Counted from the first letter of the stretch, positions 18,831 through 27,091 are shown. The stretch: 64,000 nucleotides of DNA from Micromonospora sediminimaris (GCA_900112325.1 FOLJ01000017.1:1-64000); one strand, 5' to 3'. A program made the numbers and translations. Notes: a model not told the origin generated them from the sequence alone.

Positions 18831-19510
18831 CGCTCCACCAGCCGGACCTGGGTGCCGGGGCTGAGCAGGGCCGGCGGGTCCGCCGTCACGTCGAAGAGGG
18901 TCACCTCGGTCCGCCCGACCAGCAGCCAACCGCCCGGGGACGCGGTGGGGTAGATGCCCGCGTACCGGCCGGCCAGGGCGACCGAACCGGCCGGCACCCG
19001 TTGCCGGGGCGTCGGCAGCCGGGGCACCGCCAGCTCGGCGGGTAGCCCGGTGAGGTACCCGAAGCCGGGCGCGAAGCCGCAGAATGCGACCTGGAACTCG
19101 GTGTCCCGCAGGCGACGCACCACGCCCGGTACGTCCGTGCGCCAGTGATCGGCCACCTGGGGGAGGTCTGCTCCGTCGTAGCTGACGGGTACCTCGACGA
19201 GAGGGGCGGATGCGGCGGTGGGCACCGCCGTCATCGTTCCGTCGGGCGGCGCGGAGGCGGTCCAGGTGGCGATCAGGGCGGCGGTGACCGGTGGATCGGG
19301 TACGCCGTCGAGCAACACGGTGGTGGCGGCCGGCACGATCTCGACGGCGACCAGTTCGCCCAGCTCACGGCGGTGCCACAGCTCCGCCCGCCACGCCTCG
19401 ACGGCGGCGGCCACCTCGGTGTCCCGACTCGGCGGCGCGGCGGGATCGATGTCCTCCGGTGGCGCGAGGTCGAGCAGGAGGGCGTGCGTGCCGACCGGTC
19501 TGATCCGCAT
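18827..19510 (-). CDS. pxpB: 5-oxoprolinase subunit PxpB (KipI-like)
   Basis: 227 aa; carboxyltransferase domain subdomain 1 type. Visible family motifs are VPVSYDGADLPQVADH, the conserved CGFAPGFGYLTGLP segment near residue 146, and the closing AGRYAGIYPTASPGGWLLVGRT. It is the first gene of the pxpBCA operon. The ATG at 19510 has GGGAGG 7-8 nt upstream. The 106-bp gap to the divergent hemolysin III gene must hold the promoters of both. Many pxp operons also carry a transporter; none is here. Confidence 0.9.
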   Translation of the reverse strand: MRIRPVGTHALLLDLAPPEDIDPAAPPSRDTEVAAAVEAWRAELWHRRELGELVAVEIVPAATTVLLDGVPDPPVTAALIATWTASAPPDGTMTAVPTAASAPLVEVPVSYDGADLPQVADHWRTDVPGVVRRLRDTEFQVAFCGFAPGFGYLTGLPAELAVPRLPTPRQRVPAGSVALAGRYAGIYPTASPGGWLLVGRTEVTLFDVTADPPALLSPGTQVRLVER

Positions 19511-19604
19511 TCCGCCATCCTCCCGGAAGAGTCGATGCTTTCGGGTCGGCCACTGGTCGGACAGCGTGACCAGTTGCACTACCCGAAAGTAACCTACGCT
19601 GCCG

Positions 19605-19610
19605 TAACCT
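19605..19610 (+). promoter_or_regulatory. -10 box TAACCT before trhA
   Basis: TAACCT ends 6 nt before the GTG at 19617; no ribosome binding site is present. It matches the leaderless pattern seen at several other genes in the window. Two direct GTAACC copies (19590-19595 and 19604-19609) overlap it. Confidence 0.5.
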
Positions 19611-19616
19611 AAGGGC

Positions 19617-20294
19617 GTGACCACCTCAGCACGCCCCCGGCTCAAGCCGGTCGACATCGGGAAACCCCGGATGCGCGGCTGGCTGCACACGTACGCGTTC
19701 TTCGTCGCCCTGGTCTGCGGCATCGTGCTCTGTTCGATCGCCGCCACCCGCCCGGGCTGGACCCCCCTGGTCAGCTCCGCCGTCTACAGCTTCACCGTCT
19801 GCGGCCTCTTCGGCACCAGCGCGTTGTACCACCGTCGGGTGTGGTCGACCCGCGGCTACGCAGTCATGCGCCGGATGGACCACTCGATGATCTTCCTGTT
19901 CATCGCCGGCACGTACACCCCGTTCTGCCTGCTGCTGCTGGAGACCCGGGCCGCCGTCATGATGCTGTCGATCGTCTGGGGCGGTGCCCTGGGCGGTGTG
20001 GCGCTCAAGCTGATCTGGCCGCACGCCAACCGGTGGATCTCCGCGCCGCTCTACCTCGCCCTCGGCTGGGTGTCCGTGGCGATGCTGCCCGACATCCTCC
20101 ACCAGGGTGGAGTCACGGCCCTGGTGCTGCTCGCCGTGGGCGGCGGGATCTACACCGTGGGCGCGGTCTTCTATGCGTTGCGCCGCCCCAACCCGTGGCC
20201 CACCGTCTTCGGCCACCACGAGTTCTTCCACGCCTGCACGTTGGTCGCCGCGATCTGCCACCACATCGCCATCTACTTCGCACTGTTCGCCTGA
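19617..20294 (+). CDS. trhA: Hemolysin III family membrane protein (PAQR-like)
   Basis: 225 aa with seven membrane segments, the hallmark of the hemolysin III / YqfA family. Conserved residues are in place: SALYHR near residue 67, MRRMDHSMIFLFIAGTYTP near 81-99, and the closing VFGHHEFFHACTL and CHHIAIY. The Ser and His residues in these segments form the predicted metal site of PAQR-type hydrolases. The bacterial role is thought to lie in membrane energetics or lipid homeostasis, not true hemolysis. It starts with GTG right after a TAACCT box. A 16-bp perfect hairpin follows and separates it from the convergent DUF6458 gene. Confidence 0.92.
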   Translation: MTTSARPRLKPVDIGKPRMRGWLHTYAFFVALVCGIVLCSIAATRPGWTPLVSSAVYSFTVCGLFGTSALYHRRVWSTRGYAVMRRMDHSMIFLFIAGTYTPFCLLLLETRAAVMMLSIVWGGALGGVALKLIWPHANRWISAPLYLALGWVSVAMLPDILHQGGVTALVLLAVGGGIYTVGAVFYALRRPNPWPTVFGHHEFFHACTLVAAICHHIAIYFALFA

Positions 20295-20310
20295 GCCGGC
20301 GCACAACGAC

Positions 20311-20348
20311 AGCGGGGGTGGTGAGCCTCGTCGCTCACCACCCCCGCT
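20311..20348. terminator. Bidirectional terminator between trhA and the DUF6458 gene
   Basis: Perfect 16-bp stem AGCGGGGGTGGTGAGC / GCTCACCACCCCCGCT with a 6-nt loop, between two convergent genes. Confidence 0.85.
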
Positions 20349-20373
20349 GGGTCCGTCGGGCTGGGCCCTGAGG

Positions 20374-20658
20374 TCAGATCGTGGGACCGGGCCGGCGCAC
20401 CTCGCGGTACTCCTGGACCACCCGGTCGTCCCGGACCGGCACGGCGCGCTCGGCCACCACCCGTTCCTCGCGTACCGGCGCGACGACCGTACGCCGACGC
20501 GAGTTCCAGTAGTAGAGGGTCACGATCAGCCCGGCGACGCCCGCGAACATCAGCACCCAGCCGACAACGCTCAGGTTGAGCCAGCCCAGGTCCGCCTCCA
20601 CGGCGAACGCGAAGATCGCGCCCAGCGCGATCAGGAAAATACTGCCACCGATGCCCAT
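20374..20658 (-). CDS. DUF6458 family small membrane protein
   Basis: 94 aa. The N-terminus MGIGGSIFLIALGAIFAFAV is the conserved glycine-rich first membrane segment of the family; a second segment (VVGWVLMFAGVAGLIVTLYYW) is near 32-52. The cytoplasmic tail is charged, with repeated RVV/ERV and ends PGPTI. The start is set by AAGGAG 8-9 nt upstream of ATG 20658. A paralogue lies 0.7 kb away on the same strand, beyond sixA. Function unknown. Confidence 0.8.
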   Translation of the reverse strand: MGIGGSIFLIALGAIFAFAVEADLGWLNLSVVGWVLMFAGVAGLIVTLYYWNSRRRTVVAPVREERVVAERAVPVRDDRVVQEYREVRRPGPTI

Positions 20659-20775
20659 CTGGTCGTCTCCTTGGCTATCGAAGCTGGCATTCCACTCCGC
20701 CGCGGCCACGGATGAGGTTGCGGCATCGACCGACTTACCCCGGCACGGAGATCGCCAATCCGGCAAGCTGGAGAC

Positions 20776-21312
20776 ATGACGGACAGCCCGCACGACGAGC
20801 GGACACTTGTGCTGCTGCGGCACGCCAAGGCAGAACAGCCCACCACGGACGGTCCCGACGTCGAACGTCCGCTGGCCGCTCGCGGCCGGGCGGACGCCGC
20901 GGCGGCCGGGGCGTGGCTGGCTCGACACGGGCTGCTGCCGGACGTGGTGCTCTGCTCGGCGGCCGTACGAACCAGACAGACGTGGCACGCCGTCCAGTTG
21001 GGGATCACCGGCTCACCGCCGGAGAGCGGTCCCGCAGGTCCGGCTCCGGTCGTTCGCTATGAACCGGACGCCTACGAGGCACATCCGGAAGACCTGCTGC
21101 ACCTGATCCGGCAGGTGTCACCAACCGCGGCCACGGTCCTGTTGATTGCCCACAATCCCGGCATATCCCTACTGTCCGAACTGCTCGATCCGGTGCGGGC
21201 CGATCCGGAAGGGCTGCGTACCGGCGGTCTCGTGGTGCACCGGACGGCCCTGCCCTGGGCGGAGCTGAGCCGCGGCGGGGCCGGGATCGAGACCCGGCAC
21301 ACCGCACGCTAA
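20776..21312 (+). CDS. SixA-type histidine phosphatase
   Basis: 178-aa member of the histidine phosphatase superfamily. The catalytic motif is LLRHAKAEQP near residue 14, where the family's RHG is RHA as in SixA-like proteins. The supporting Arg/His residues are in CSAAVRTRQTW near 56 and LIAHNPGISLL near 122. SixA enzymes remove phosphate from phosphohistidine proteins such as His-phosphotransfer domains; the substrate here is unknown. It has a weak GGAGAC ribosome binding site. It sits alone between two DUF6458 genes transcribed toward and away from it. Confidence 0.88.
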   Translation: MTDSPHDERTLVLLRHAKAEQPTTDGPDVERPLAARGRADAAAAGAWLARHGLLPDVVLCSAAVRTRQTWHAVQLGITGSPPESGPAGPAPVVRYEPDAYEAHPEDLLHLIRQVSPTAATVLLIAHNPGISLLSELLDPVRADPEGLRTGGLVVHRTALPWAELSRGGAGIETRHTAR

Positions 21313-21337
21313 TGCGGTGTGCCGTGGAGGTCGTCGC

Positions 21338-21607
21338 TCAGCTCGGTGGCGCGGTCGGTGGCGGTGGATCGGGCGGTGGCGGCATCATCGCGGTCGGATG
21401 CGAGAGCCGGTTCTCCTCCACGATCAAGGTCCGGGCCCGCTTGCGGCGGTCCTGCCAGAACCAGAGCGTGGTGAGCAGCACGGCCAGCCCGGCCAGGATG
21501 AAGACCCAACCGACCGCCCGCAGGTCGACCCACCAGACGTTGGCCCGGATGGCGAAGGTCAGGATCGCGCCGATCGCGATCAGGAAGATCCCACTACCAA
21601 TGCCCAT
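21338..21607 (-). CDS. DUF6458 family small membrane protein, second copy
   Basis: 89 aa, clearly paralogous to the gene at 20374-20658: MGIGSGIFLIAIGAILTFAI, then DLRAVGWVFILAGLAVLLTTLWFW. Both copies start with the same seven-residue pattern and have two membrane segments. The tail differs: a basic stretch then MMPPPPDPPPPTAPPS. It is convergent with sixA, 25 bp apart. Confidence 0.8.
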   Translation of the reverse strand: MGIGSGIFLIAIGAILTFAIRANVWWVDLRAVGWVFILAGLAVLLTTLWFWQDRRKRARTLIVEENRLSHPTAMMPPPPDPPPPTAPPS

Positions 21608-21714
21608 GTGCGCGGCACTCCCCCGTGCGGTTGCTCTGGGCGTACTCGGACTGGCCCGCACCGCATACCCACCCACCCCCCAGTTACCCACCCCCGCACC
21701 CCCACGAACAAGGG

Positions 21715-21773
21715 GTTGATCATGAGGTGAGCGGCGATGTTGCTCCTGAACCGCCGCCAACCTCATGATCAAC
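21715..21773. repeat. Palindromic intergenic element (GTTGATCATGAGGT arms)
   Basis: Perfect 14-bp arms GTTGATCATGAGGT / ACCTCATGATCAAC (21715-21728, 21760-21773). A 2x2 mismatch and a second 6-bp stem GCGGCG/CGCCGC lie inside. It is between the DUF6458 gene and the acyl-CoA dehydrogenase gene. Related palindromes with TGATCATG are at 25723 and 26405, which suggests a dispersed element family. Confidence 0.7.
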
Positions 21774-21794
21774 GAGACCGGGTGAGTGGGTGGG

Positions 21795-23651
21795 TTAGAA
21801 GGCTTCTTCGGGGAGGTCCATGACGTCGAGGTCGGCGCCCTCGATGATGCGGCGGTCGGCGCCGATGCGGGGCAGCACCTCGCGGGCGAAGAACCGGGCG
21901 GCAGCCACCTTTCCGGTGTAGAACGCCTTGTCCGCCGCCGTCACCTCACCGGCGAGCGCCTTCAGCGCCACGTCGGCCTGCTTCTGCAGCAGCCAGCCGA
22001 CGACCAGGTCACCGAGGGCCAGCAGGAACCGCCGGCTGCTCAGCCCGACCTTGTACAGCGCCCGGGTGTCCCCACCCTGCGCCTCACCCAGCCAGCCGGT
22101 CATCACGCCGAGCATGTTCTGGATCTCGGCGAGCGCCTTGCCGAGCGCCTGGCGCTCCTCCTTGAGCTGGCCGTTGCCCGCCTCGGTGGCGATGAACTCC
22201 TGGATCTCGCCGGCCACGGCCAGCAGTGCCTTGCCGTTGTCCCGGACGATCTTCCGGAAGATCAGGTCGAGGCTCTGGATGGCCGTGGTGCCCTCGTACA
22301 GGGTGTCGATCTTGGCGTCCCGGACGTACTGCTCCAGCGGGTAGTCCTGGAGGAATCCGGAGCCGCCGAAGGTCTGCAGCGACTCGTGCCCGAGCAATTC
22401 GTACGCCCGCTCCGAGCCGACGCCCTTGACCAGCGGGAGGAGCAGGTCGTTCACCCGCTTGGCCAGCTTGATGGCCTTCTCGTCGCCGGCCGCCTCCGCC
22501 ATGGCGACCTTGTCCTGCCAGGTGGCGGTGTAGAGGACCAGGGCCCGCAGACCCTCGGCGTACGACTTCTGCAACAGCAACGAGCGACGCACGTCGGGGT
22601 GCGCGGTGATGGCCACCCGGGGAGCCGTCTTGTCCGCCATCTGGGTCAGGTCGGCGCCCTGCACCCGGTTCTTGGCGTACTCCAACGCGTTGAGGTAACC
22701 GGTGGACAGGGTGGCGATGGCCTTCGTACCGACCATCATCCGGGCGTACTCGATGATCATGAACATCTGCCGGATGCCGTCGTGCTTCTCGCCCAGCAAC
22801 CAGCCCTTGGCCGGTACGCCGTGCTCGCCGAAGGTGATCTCGCAGGTGTTGGAGACCTTCAGGCCCATCTTGTGCTCGACGTTTGTGGCGAAGACGCCAT
22901 TGCGCTCGCCCAGCTCGCCGGTGTTCTCGTCGAAGTGGTAATTCGGGACGACGAACAGCGACAGGCCCTTGGTGCCGGGGCCACCCACGCCCTCCACCCC
23001 GACCGGGCGGGCGAGTACGTAGTGGACGATGTTGTCGCTCAGGTCGTGCTCACCGGAGGTGATGAAGCGCTTGACGCCCTCGATGTGCCACGAGCCGTCC
23101 GGCTGCGGGATCGCCCGCGCCCGGCCAGCGCCCACGTCCGAGCCGGCGTCCGGCTCGGTGAGCACCATCGTGGAGCCCCACTGCCGGTCGATGAAGAGCT
23201 TGGCCCAGTTCTTCTGCTGCTCGGTGCCCTCCACGTGCAGCACGTGCGCGAAGGACGGACCGGAGGCGTACATCCAGACCGGCGCGTTCGAGCCGAGCAC
23301 CAGCTCGGCGAGCGCCCACCACAGCGCCCGGGGGGCGTTGGTGCCGTCCAGCTCCGAGGGCAGGTCCAGGCGCCAGAACTCGGACTCCATGAAGGCCCGG
23401 TACGACTTCTTGAACGACTCCGGCAGCGGCGCGGTGTGCGTGGCCGGGTCGAAGACCGGCGGGTTGCGGTCGCTGTCCTGGTAACTGGCGGCCAGGTCCT
23501 GCCGAGCCAGCCGGTCGACCTCGGCAAGGAAGCTCCGCGCGGTGTCGACGTCGAGGTCGGAGTACGGCTCCTGGCCGAACGCCCGGTCCGCCCCGAACAC
23601 CTCGAACAGGTTGAATTCGAGGTCCCGTACGTTGCTCTTGTAGTGGGTCAT
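21795..23651 (-). CDS. Acyl-CoA dehydrogenase, FadE5-like
   Basis: 618 aa, the long form with an extra C-terminal helical domain, close in length and N-terminus (MTHYKSNVRDLEFNLFEVFG) to M. tuberculosis FadE5 (Rv0244c). FAD-dependent first step of beta-oxidation. The FAD/substrate segment MVLTEPDAGSDVG and the KRFITSGEHD segment lie in the middle domain. IIEYARMMVGTKAIATLSTGYLNALEYAK is the entry to the catalytic helical domain, and LLGHESLQTFGGSGFLQDYPLEQYVRD holds the FAD-interacting and base-bearing loop. Transcribed alone. Two operator-like palindromes lie 27-66 bp upstream, one almost identical to a palindrome before etfD, whose product would take its electrons. No strong ribosome binding site is visible before the ATG. 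Confidence 0.92.
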   Translation of the reverse strand: MTHYKSNVRDLEFNLFEVFGADRAFGQEPYSDLDVDTARSFLAEVDRLARQDLAASYQDSDRNPPVFDPATHTAPLPESFKKSYRAFMESEFWRLDLPSELDGTNAPRALWWALAELVLGSNAPVWMYASGPSFAHVLHVEGTEQQKNWAKLFIDRQWGSTMVLTEPDAGSDVGAGRARAIPQPDGSWHIEGVKRFITSGEHDLSDNIVHYVLARPVGVEGVGGPGTKGLSLFVVPNYHFDENTGELGERNGVFATNVEHKMGLKVSNTCEITFGEHGVPAKGWLLGEKHDGIRQMFMIIEYARMMVGTKAIATLSTGYLNALEYAKNRVQGADLTQMADKTAPRVAITAHPDVRRSLLLQKSYAEGLRALVLYTATWQDKVAMAEAAGDEKAIKLAKRVNDLLLPLVKGVGSERAYELLGHESLQTFGGSGFLQDYPLEQYVRDAKIDTLYEGTTAIQSLDLIFRKIVRDNGKALLAVAGEIQEFIATEAGNGQLKEERQALGKALAEIQNMLGVMTGWLGEAQGGDTRALYKVGLSSRRFLLALGDLVVGWLLQKQADVALKALAGEVTAADKAFYTGKVAAARFFAREVLPRIGADRRIIEGADLDVMDLPEEAF

Positions 23652-23677
23652 GTTGCTGGCCCCGCTTCCGGACAGGT

Positions 23678-23717
23678 GTTACCGATCAGTAACCCTGACT
23701 CTATTACTCGCGGGTAG
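23678..23717 (-). promoter_or_regulatory. Two operator-like palindromes before the FadE5-like gene
   Basis: Site 1 (23678-23693) is GTTACCGATCAGTAAC with 5-bp perfect arms. Site 2 (23704-23717) is TTACTCGCGGGTAG; it shares TTACT-N4-GGTA with the reverse complement of site 1, and starts 25 bp from it. A 16-bp site matching site 1 at 14 positions precedes etfD. TetR-family repressors of fatty-acid genes often bind such palindromes; the regulator is not in the window. Confidence 0.55.
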
Positions 23718-23795
23718 GCAGCGACAAGCCGATCCTGATAGTGACAGGCATTACACACCTGCCGTTCAGGTCACCGGCGGGGATCTCGGCGGGGA

Positions 23796-24923
23796 TCACC
23801 CTTCGGCCGCACCGACCTCCCAGCTCGGCACCGCCGCCGTCGCCTTGCCCGGCGAGCCCGTGTACTCCATCAGGACCAGCGCGATGTCGTCGTCGAGCCG
23901 GCCGTGCACCCATTCGACCAGAGCGGTCTCCAGGGAGGCGAGGCCGTCACCGACCGTCCCGTGCCCGAGCAGCCGCCAGGCCCGATCCGCGGTGGGAAAG
24001 AACTCGCCGTCCCGCCGCGCCTCGCCGAGCCCATCGGTGAACAGCAGCAACCGGTCACCCGGCTCCAGCCGTTCCACCCGTGGCCGGACCACAGGCATGA
24101 ATCCCAGCGGGGGCGCCGGTGCCGGGGGCTCAAGAGAGATCACCGCGCCACGCCGCAGCAGCAGCGGCGCGGGATGTCCACAATTGACGATGGTGAGCGT
24201 GCCACCGCGCTCCTCGACCAACGCGGCCGTGACGAAGTCCTCGTCACCAACGTTGCGCGCCACCGCCCGGTCCAGATCCGTCACCACGGCCCGCAGATCG
24301 GCCCGCTCGTACGCCACGTGCCGGTACGAGCCGAGGACGATGCTCGCCAGCCGGACCGCCTCCAGTCCCTTGCCGCGTACGTCCCCGATGATCATGCGAA
24401 CGCCGTACGGAGTTTCGATCGCCTCGTAGAGGTCCCCGCCAATTTCGGCCGTGGCGGTCGACGAGATGTACCTGCCGGCCACGGAAAGAGCACCCACCCG
24501 AGGACCGAGCGGGCGCAGCACCGCCTGTTGAGCCACCATGGCCAGCTTCGACAGCTCGGCGATCTGCTCCGCCTGCCGCTGCCGTACCGCCGCCACCGCC
24601 CCCGCGATACCCGTACCCAACGCGATGCCGGCCACGGCGACGGCCGTGGCGACCGACACCGTCCGCTCGGCCAGGGCGAAGGTCGCCCCCAGCACGGAGG
24701 CGGCGGCACCGACGCCGAGCACGATCCGCCAGGAGGCGAGCGCGGCGGCCAGGAACGGCGCGGCAACCATCAGCGCGATGTAGTTCGCCGTACGGCCGTC
24801 CGCCAACTCGACCGCGGACACGATTGCGAGCAGGACGAGGGCCGCGCCGAGGCCGGCGCGGGATCCGGGGCTCAGCGGGCCGCGGCCCGGCTGGAGGAGT
24901 TGCGTGCGTACATCCGACAGCAT
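23796..24923 (-). CDS. Membrane PP2C/SpoIIE-type serine phosphatase
   Basis: 375 aa. About five hydrophobic segments (residues 20-125) anchor the protein. A short helix follows (ELSKLAMVAQQAVL, the usual linker), then a SpoIIE/RsbU catalytic domain from about 145. Metal-binding residues are in AEIGGDLYEA and IGDVRGKGLEA, and FTDGLGEARR and DDDIALVL close the fold. Such phosphatases act on anti-anti-sigma factors or other phosphoserine regulators; no partner gene is nearby. The ATG at 24923 was chosen because the longer frame (to 25133) would read back into the preceding RlpA gene and adds a charged non-conserved stretch. It is 100 bp after rlpA and may be co-transcribed with it. Confidence 0.85.
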   Translation of the reverse strand: MLSDVRTQLLQPGRGPLSPGSRAGLGAALVLLAIVSAVELADGRTANYIALMVAAPFLAAALASWRIVLGVGAAASVLGATFALAERTVSVATAVAVAGIALGTGIAGAVAAVRQRQAEQIAELSKLAMVAQQAVLRPLGPRVGALSVAGRYISSTATAEIGGDLYEAIETPYGVRMIIGDVRGKGLEAVRLASIVLGSYRHVAYERADLRAVVTDLDRAVARNVGDEDFVTAALVEERGGTLTIVNCGHPAPLLLRRGAVISLEPPAPAPPLGFMPVVRPRVERLEPGDRLLLFTDGLGEARRDGEFFPTADRAWRLLGHGTVGDGLASLETALVEWVHGRLDDDIALVLMEYTGSPGKATAAVPSWEVGAAEG

Positions 24924-25023
24924 GCCCGATGTAGGTGAGCGAAAGAATGAGCCTGGCCCCTCGGACGAGACGGATCTGGCCGCGAGGAGCCGGGGCCGGA
25001 ACCGATCGCGACGCTCCACCGGG

Positions 25024-25659
25024 TCAGCCGAGCACCTCGTAGCGGACCTCGATGTGACCGAGATCGAGTGACGCGATCTCGGCGAACGCGGCCCGGGCCA
25101 GGTCCAGGCAACGCCCCTCGATGAACGGACCACGGTCGTTGATCCGGACGGTGACCGACTTGCCGTTGGCCGGGTTGGTCACCCGCACCTTCGTGTCGAA
25201 GGGCAGGGTCTTGTGGGCGGCCGTCATTCCCTCCGGGTCGAACGTCTCGCCGTTGGCGGTCATCTGACCCTGCCAGTAGAAGGACGCGCCGCAGGAGCCG
25301 GTGTCGACCACCGGGCGGGCCGTCGTCTTCTTGGCCGTCGGCTTCGGCTTCGGGCTGGCCGTACGCTGCTTGCTCCGCGACGGCGCCTGGACGGTACGAC
25401 TCGGCGTCGGGCTCACCGTCGGGCTCGGCGAGGCACTGGCGCTGGCGGTCGGCGACGCGGTCGGCGAGCCGGTCGTGGGGACGCTCGTTTCCAGGGTGGG
25501 CGACAGGTCGATCGCGGCCGGTCGAGCCGGCTCCGCGTCGGCGGTCAGTCGTACGGCGCCGACAGTGCCTCCGACGGCGAGCGCGACCGCCACCACGGCG
25601 CTGGCCGTGAGACCGGCCGGCGAGGTGAACCTGCGGGTACGGGAGTGCTTACCAGCCAC
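25024..25659 (-). CDS. RlpA-like double-psi beta-barrel protein, secreted or membrane-anchored
   Basis: 211 aa. N-terminal membrane segment (about 19-40), a Pro/Ser/Thr-rich spacer (60-110), then an RlpA-like DPBB domain: GASFYWQGQMTANGETFDPEGMTAAHKTLPFDTKVRVTN with the RIN-DRGPF motif (RINDRGPFIEGRCLDL) and a final strand. The Asp in NDRGPF is the catalytic-type residue of RlpA lytic transglycosylases. The family acts on denuded glycan strands at the septum. No ydaO riboswitch precedes it, unlike the NlpC gene at 33-34 kb. It is followed at 100 bp by a SpoIIE-type phosphatase gene on the same strand. Confidence 0.82.
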   Translation of the reverse strand: MAGKHSRTRRFTSPAGLTASAVVAVALAVGGTVGAVRLTADAEPARPAAIDLSPTLETSVPTTGSPTASPTASASASPSPTVSPTPSRTVQAPSRSKQRTASPKPKPTAKKTTARPVVDTGSCGASFYWQGQMTANGETFDPEGMTAAHKTLPFDTKVRVTNPANGKSVTVRINDRGPFIEGRCLDLARAAFAEIASLDLGHIEVRYEVLG

Positions 25660-25722
25660 CGGCCCGGTCCTTTCTCAGCGGGTCAAACCGGGTCGGACCA
25701 TAACGAGAGAAGCACTTCCGAA

Positions 25723-25747
25723 GTCAACGTGATCATGGCGTTATGAC
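25723..25747. repeat. Imperfect palindrome with TGATCATGG core
   Basis: GTCAACG-N9-CGTTATGAC: outer GTCA/TGAC plus ACG/CGT pairs, with TGATCATGG in the centre. It resembles the elements at 21715 and 26405 in its TGATCATG core, and overlaps the 5' region of the phosphoribosyltransferase gene. Confidence 0.35.
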
Positions 25748-25838
25748 TGCAATTGCGGTGATACGTGCAGCCGATCATCCGAGTCGTGGTGGGCCGGGAG
25801 GGCCGGTGTTCGACTGTCGGGTGACGCAGGATGGTGAC

Positions 25839-26390
25839 ATGCCCGTTGAGCTGAGCAGACGCCTCGTCGAGCTGTTCGGGTGGGTCGACCCCGGTCCGGG
25901 CGCGAGCCACCTGGTCAGCGACACCTCCGGGTGGTGGCGGGATCCGGCGACGCTTGCCGAGCTGGGGCCGGCGCTTGTCGCGCCGTTCCGGGCGGCTCGA
26001 CCCACGGTGGTCGTGTCCCCGGCGGTCACCGGGTTCCTGCTCGGGCCGCTGGCGGCCACCGCCCTCGGCGTGGGATTCGTGGCGGCGCACAAGCCGGGGG
26101 ACGGACGGTTGCCTGCCGGCTCGCTGACCTGGGCGCAGAGTCCCCCCGACTTTCGCGGTCGACGGGTGGACCTCGCGGTGCGTGACCGGCACCTGGGTCC
26201 GGGCGACCGGGTGCTGGTGGTTGACGACTGGGTGGACACCGCCGCCCAGGTACGCGCCATCTACGAGATCTGTACGGCCCGGGGCGCTGACCCGGTCGGC
26301 ACCGCCGCCGTGGTCGCCACCTGTCCACCAACCCTGGCGGCCACCCTACGAATCACCGCACTCCTCACCACCCCCGACCTCCCCGCCTGA
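25839..26390 (+). CDS. Phosphoribosyltransferase-fold protein
   Basis: 183 aa with a type I PRTase core. The PRPP-binding motif is VLVVDDWVDTAAQV near residue 128; SPAVTGFLLGPLAATALGVGF and a KPGDGRLP segment form the flexible loop region. The ATG at 25839 is preferred. The related gene at 29615-30151 aligns from its own ATG with a shared Trp at residue 15 in both (ELFGW / KHFRW). The frame is open upstream to 25743, and a GTG at 25821 is a second option. The two genes are paralogues or close family members, 4 kb apart on opposite strands. Apt-like folds can be enzymes or regulators, so the base used is not predictable. Confidence 0.78.
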   Translation: MPVELSRRLVELFGWVDPGPGASHLVSDTSGWWRDPATLAELGPALVAPFRAARPTVVVSPAVTGFLLGPLAATALGVGFVAAHKPGDGRLPAGSLTWAQSPPDFRGRRVDLAVRDRHLGPGDRVLVVDDWVDTAAQVRAIYEICTARGADPVGTAAVVATCPPTLAATLRITALLTTPDLPA

Positions 26391-26404
26391 AACCCGTTTC
26401 ATCG

Positions 26405-26464
26405 CGTTGATCATGATGTTGCTGCCCCTCGCTCCGGCGTGGCGCGACAACAACGTCATGAACG
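26405..26464. repeat. Palindromic element between convergent genes
   Basis: CGTTGATCATGATGTTG (26405-26421) and CAACAACGTCATGAACG (26448-26464) pair at 13 of 17 positions around a 26-nt loop. The left arm shares GTTGATCATGA with the element at 21715. It could also serve as the terminator of the two convergent genes, as no other hairpin is present. Confidence 0.5.
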
Positions 26465-26467
26465 GGG

Positions 26468-26983
26468 TCAGCGGACGAAGTCTTCGACGACGGTGCAGAC
26501 CTGGCCGAGCGCCTCGGCGGAGCGGGCCAGCGGGCCGGGCACCATCAGCGCATGGTCGGCCCCGGGGATCTCCAACACGTGCGGAGTGAGCCGCCGGGCG
26601 GCTCCGCCGTCCCAGGACGAGTCGGCGGTGCCGCCGACCAGGATGAACGGGGCGGTGGCCCGGCGCAGCGCGTCGACCACGTCGCCGCGGTGCAGCAACG
26701 GGGTGAGCCAGACCGCGGGCAGCCCCCGGCCGGCCGCGAGCGGCGCGGCGAGGGTGCCGAGCGACTTGCCGACCAGCAGGTCCGTTCGCTCGTTCAGGGC
26801 CGGGGAGACCTGGTCACACACCCATCTGCCGATGGTGTCGATGTCGAAGTGCTCCGGCACCTGCCAGGAGATCCCGTGCAGCCCGAAACCGACCCGGCGC
26901 AGCGCCTCGCCCAGGTAGAGAAAGAGGGGGTACCGGGTGTCGTACCCGCGTCCCGGGATGAGCACCGCACGTCGGTCCGCCAT
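26468..26983 (-). CDS. Small alpha/beta hydrolase-fold protein
   Basis: 171 aa. The nucleophile elbow is VGKSLGTLAAPL near residue 72 (G-x-S-x-G), the acid is in VGGTADSSWDGG near 120, and the histidine is in IPGADHALMVPG near 142, so all three catalytic residues are visible. The opening VLIPGRGYDTRYPLFLYLGEAL is the first strand and oxyanion region. There is no signal peptide. The ATG at 26983 has AAGGAG 6 nt upstream; the longer frame to 27046 starts upstream of that RBS. Substrate unknown; KANL3/Tex30-type or small acyl-esterase families are similar in size. Confidence 0.75.
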   Translation of the reverse strand: MADRRAVLIPGRGYDTRYPLFLYLGEALRRVGFGLHGISWQVPEHFDIDTIGRWVCDQVSPALNERTDLLVGKSLGTLAAPLAAGRGLPAVWLTPLLHRGDVVDALRRATAPFILVGGTADSSWDGGAARRLTPHVLEIPGADHALMVPGPLARSAEALGQVCTVVEDFVR

Positions 26984-27078
26984 GGACATCTCCTTGTCGT
27001 CGGCCATCGACCGTACTCCCATTCGCACCCTTCCGGGACGACTCACTCAGGCTCCACCGGATGCCGGCGATCGGGCGG

Positions 27079-27084
27079 TAGCCT
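27079..27084 (+). promoter_or_regulatory. -10 box TAGCCT of a probable leaderless transcript
   Basis: TAGCCT ends 7 nt before ATG 27092 and there is no ribosome binding site. Confidence 0.5.
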
Positions 27085-27091
27085 CGACCCG

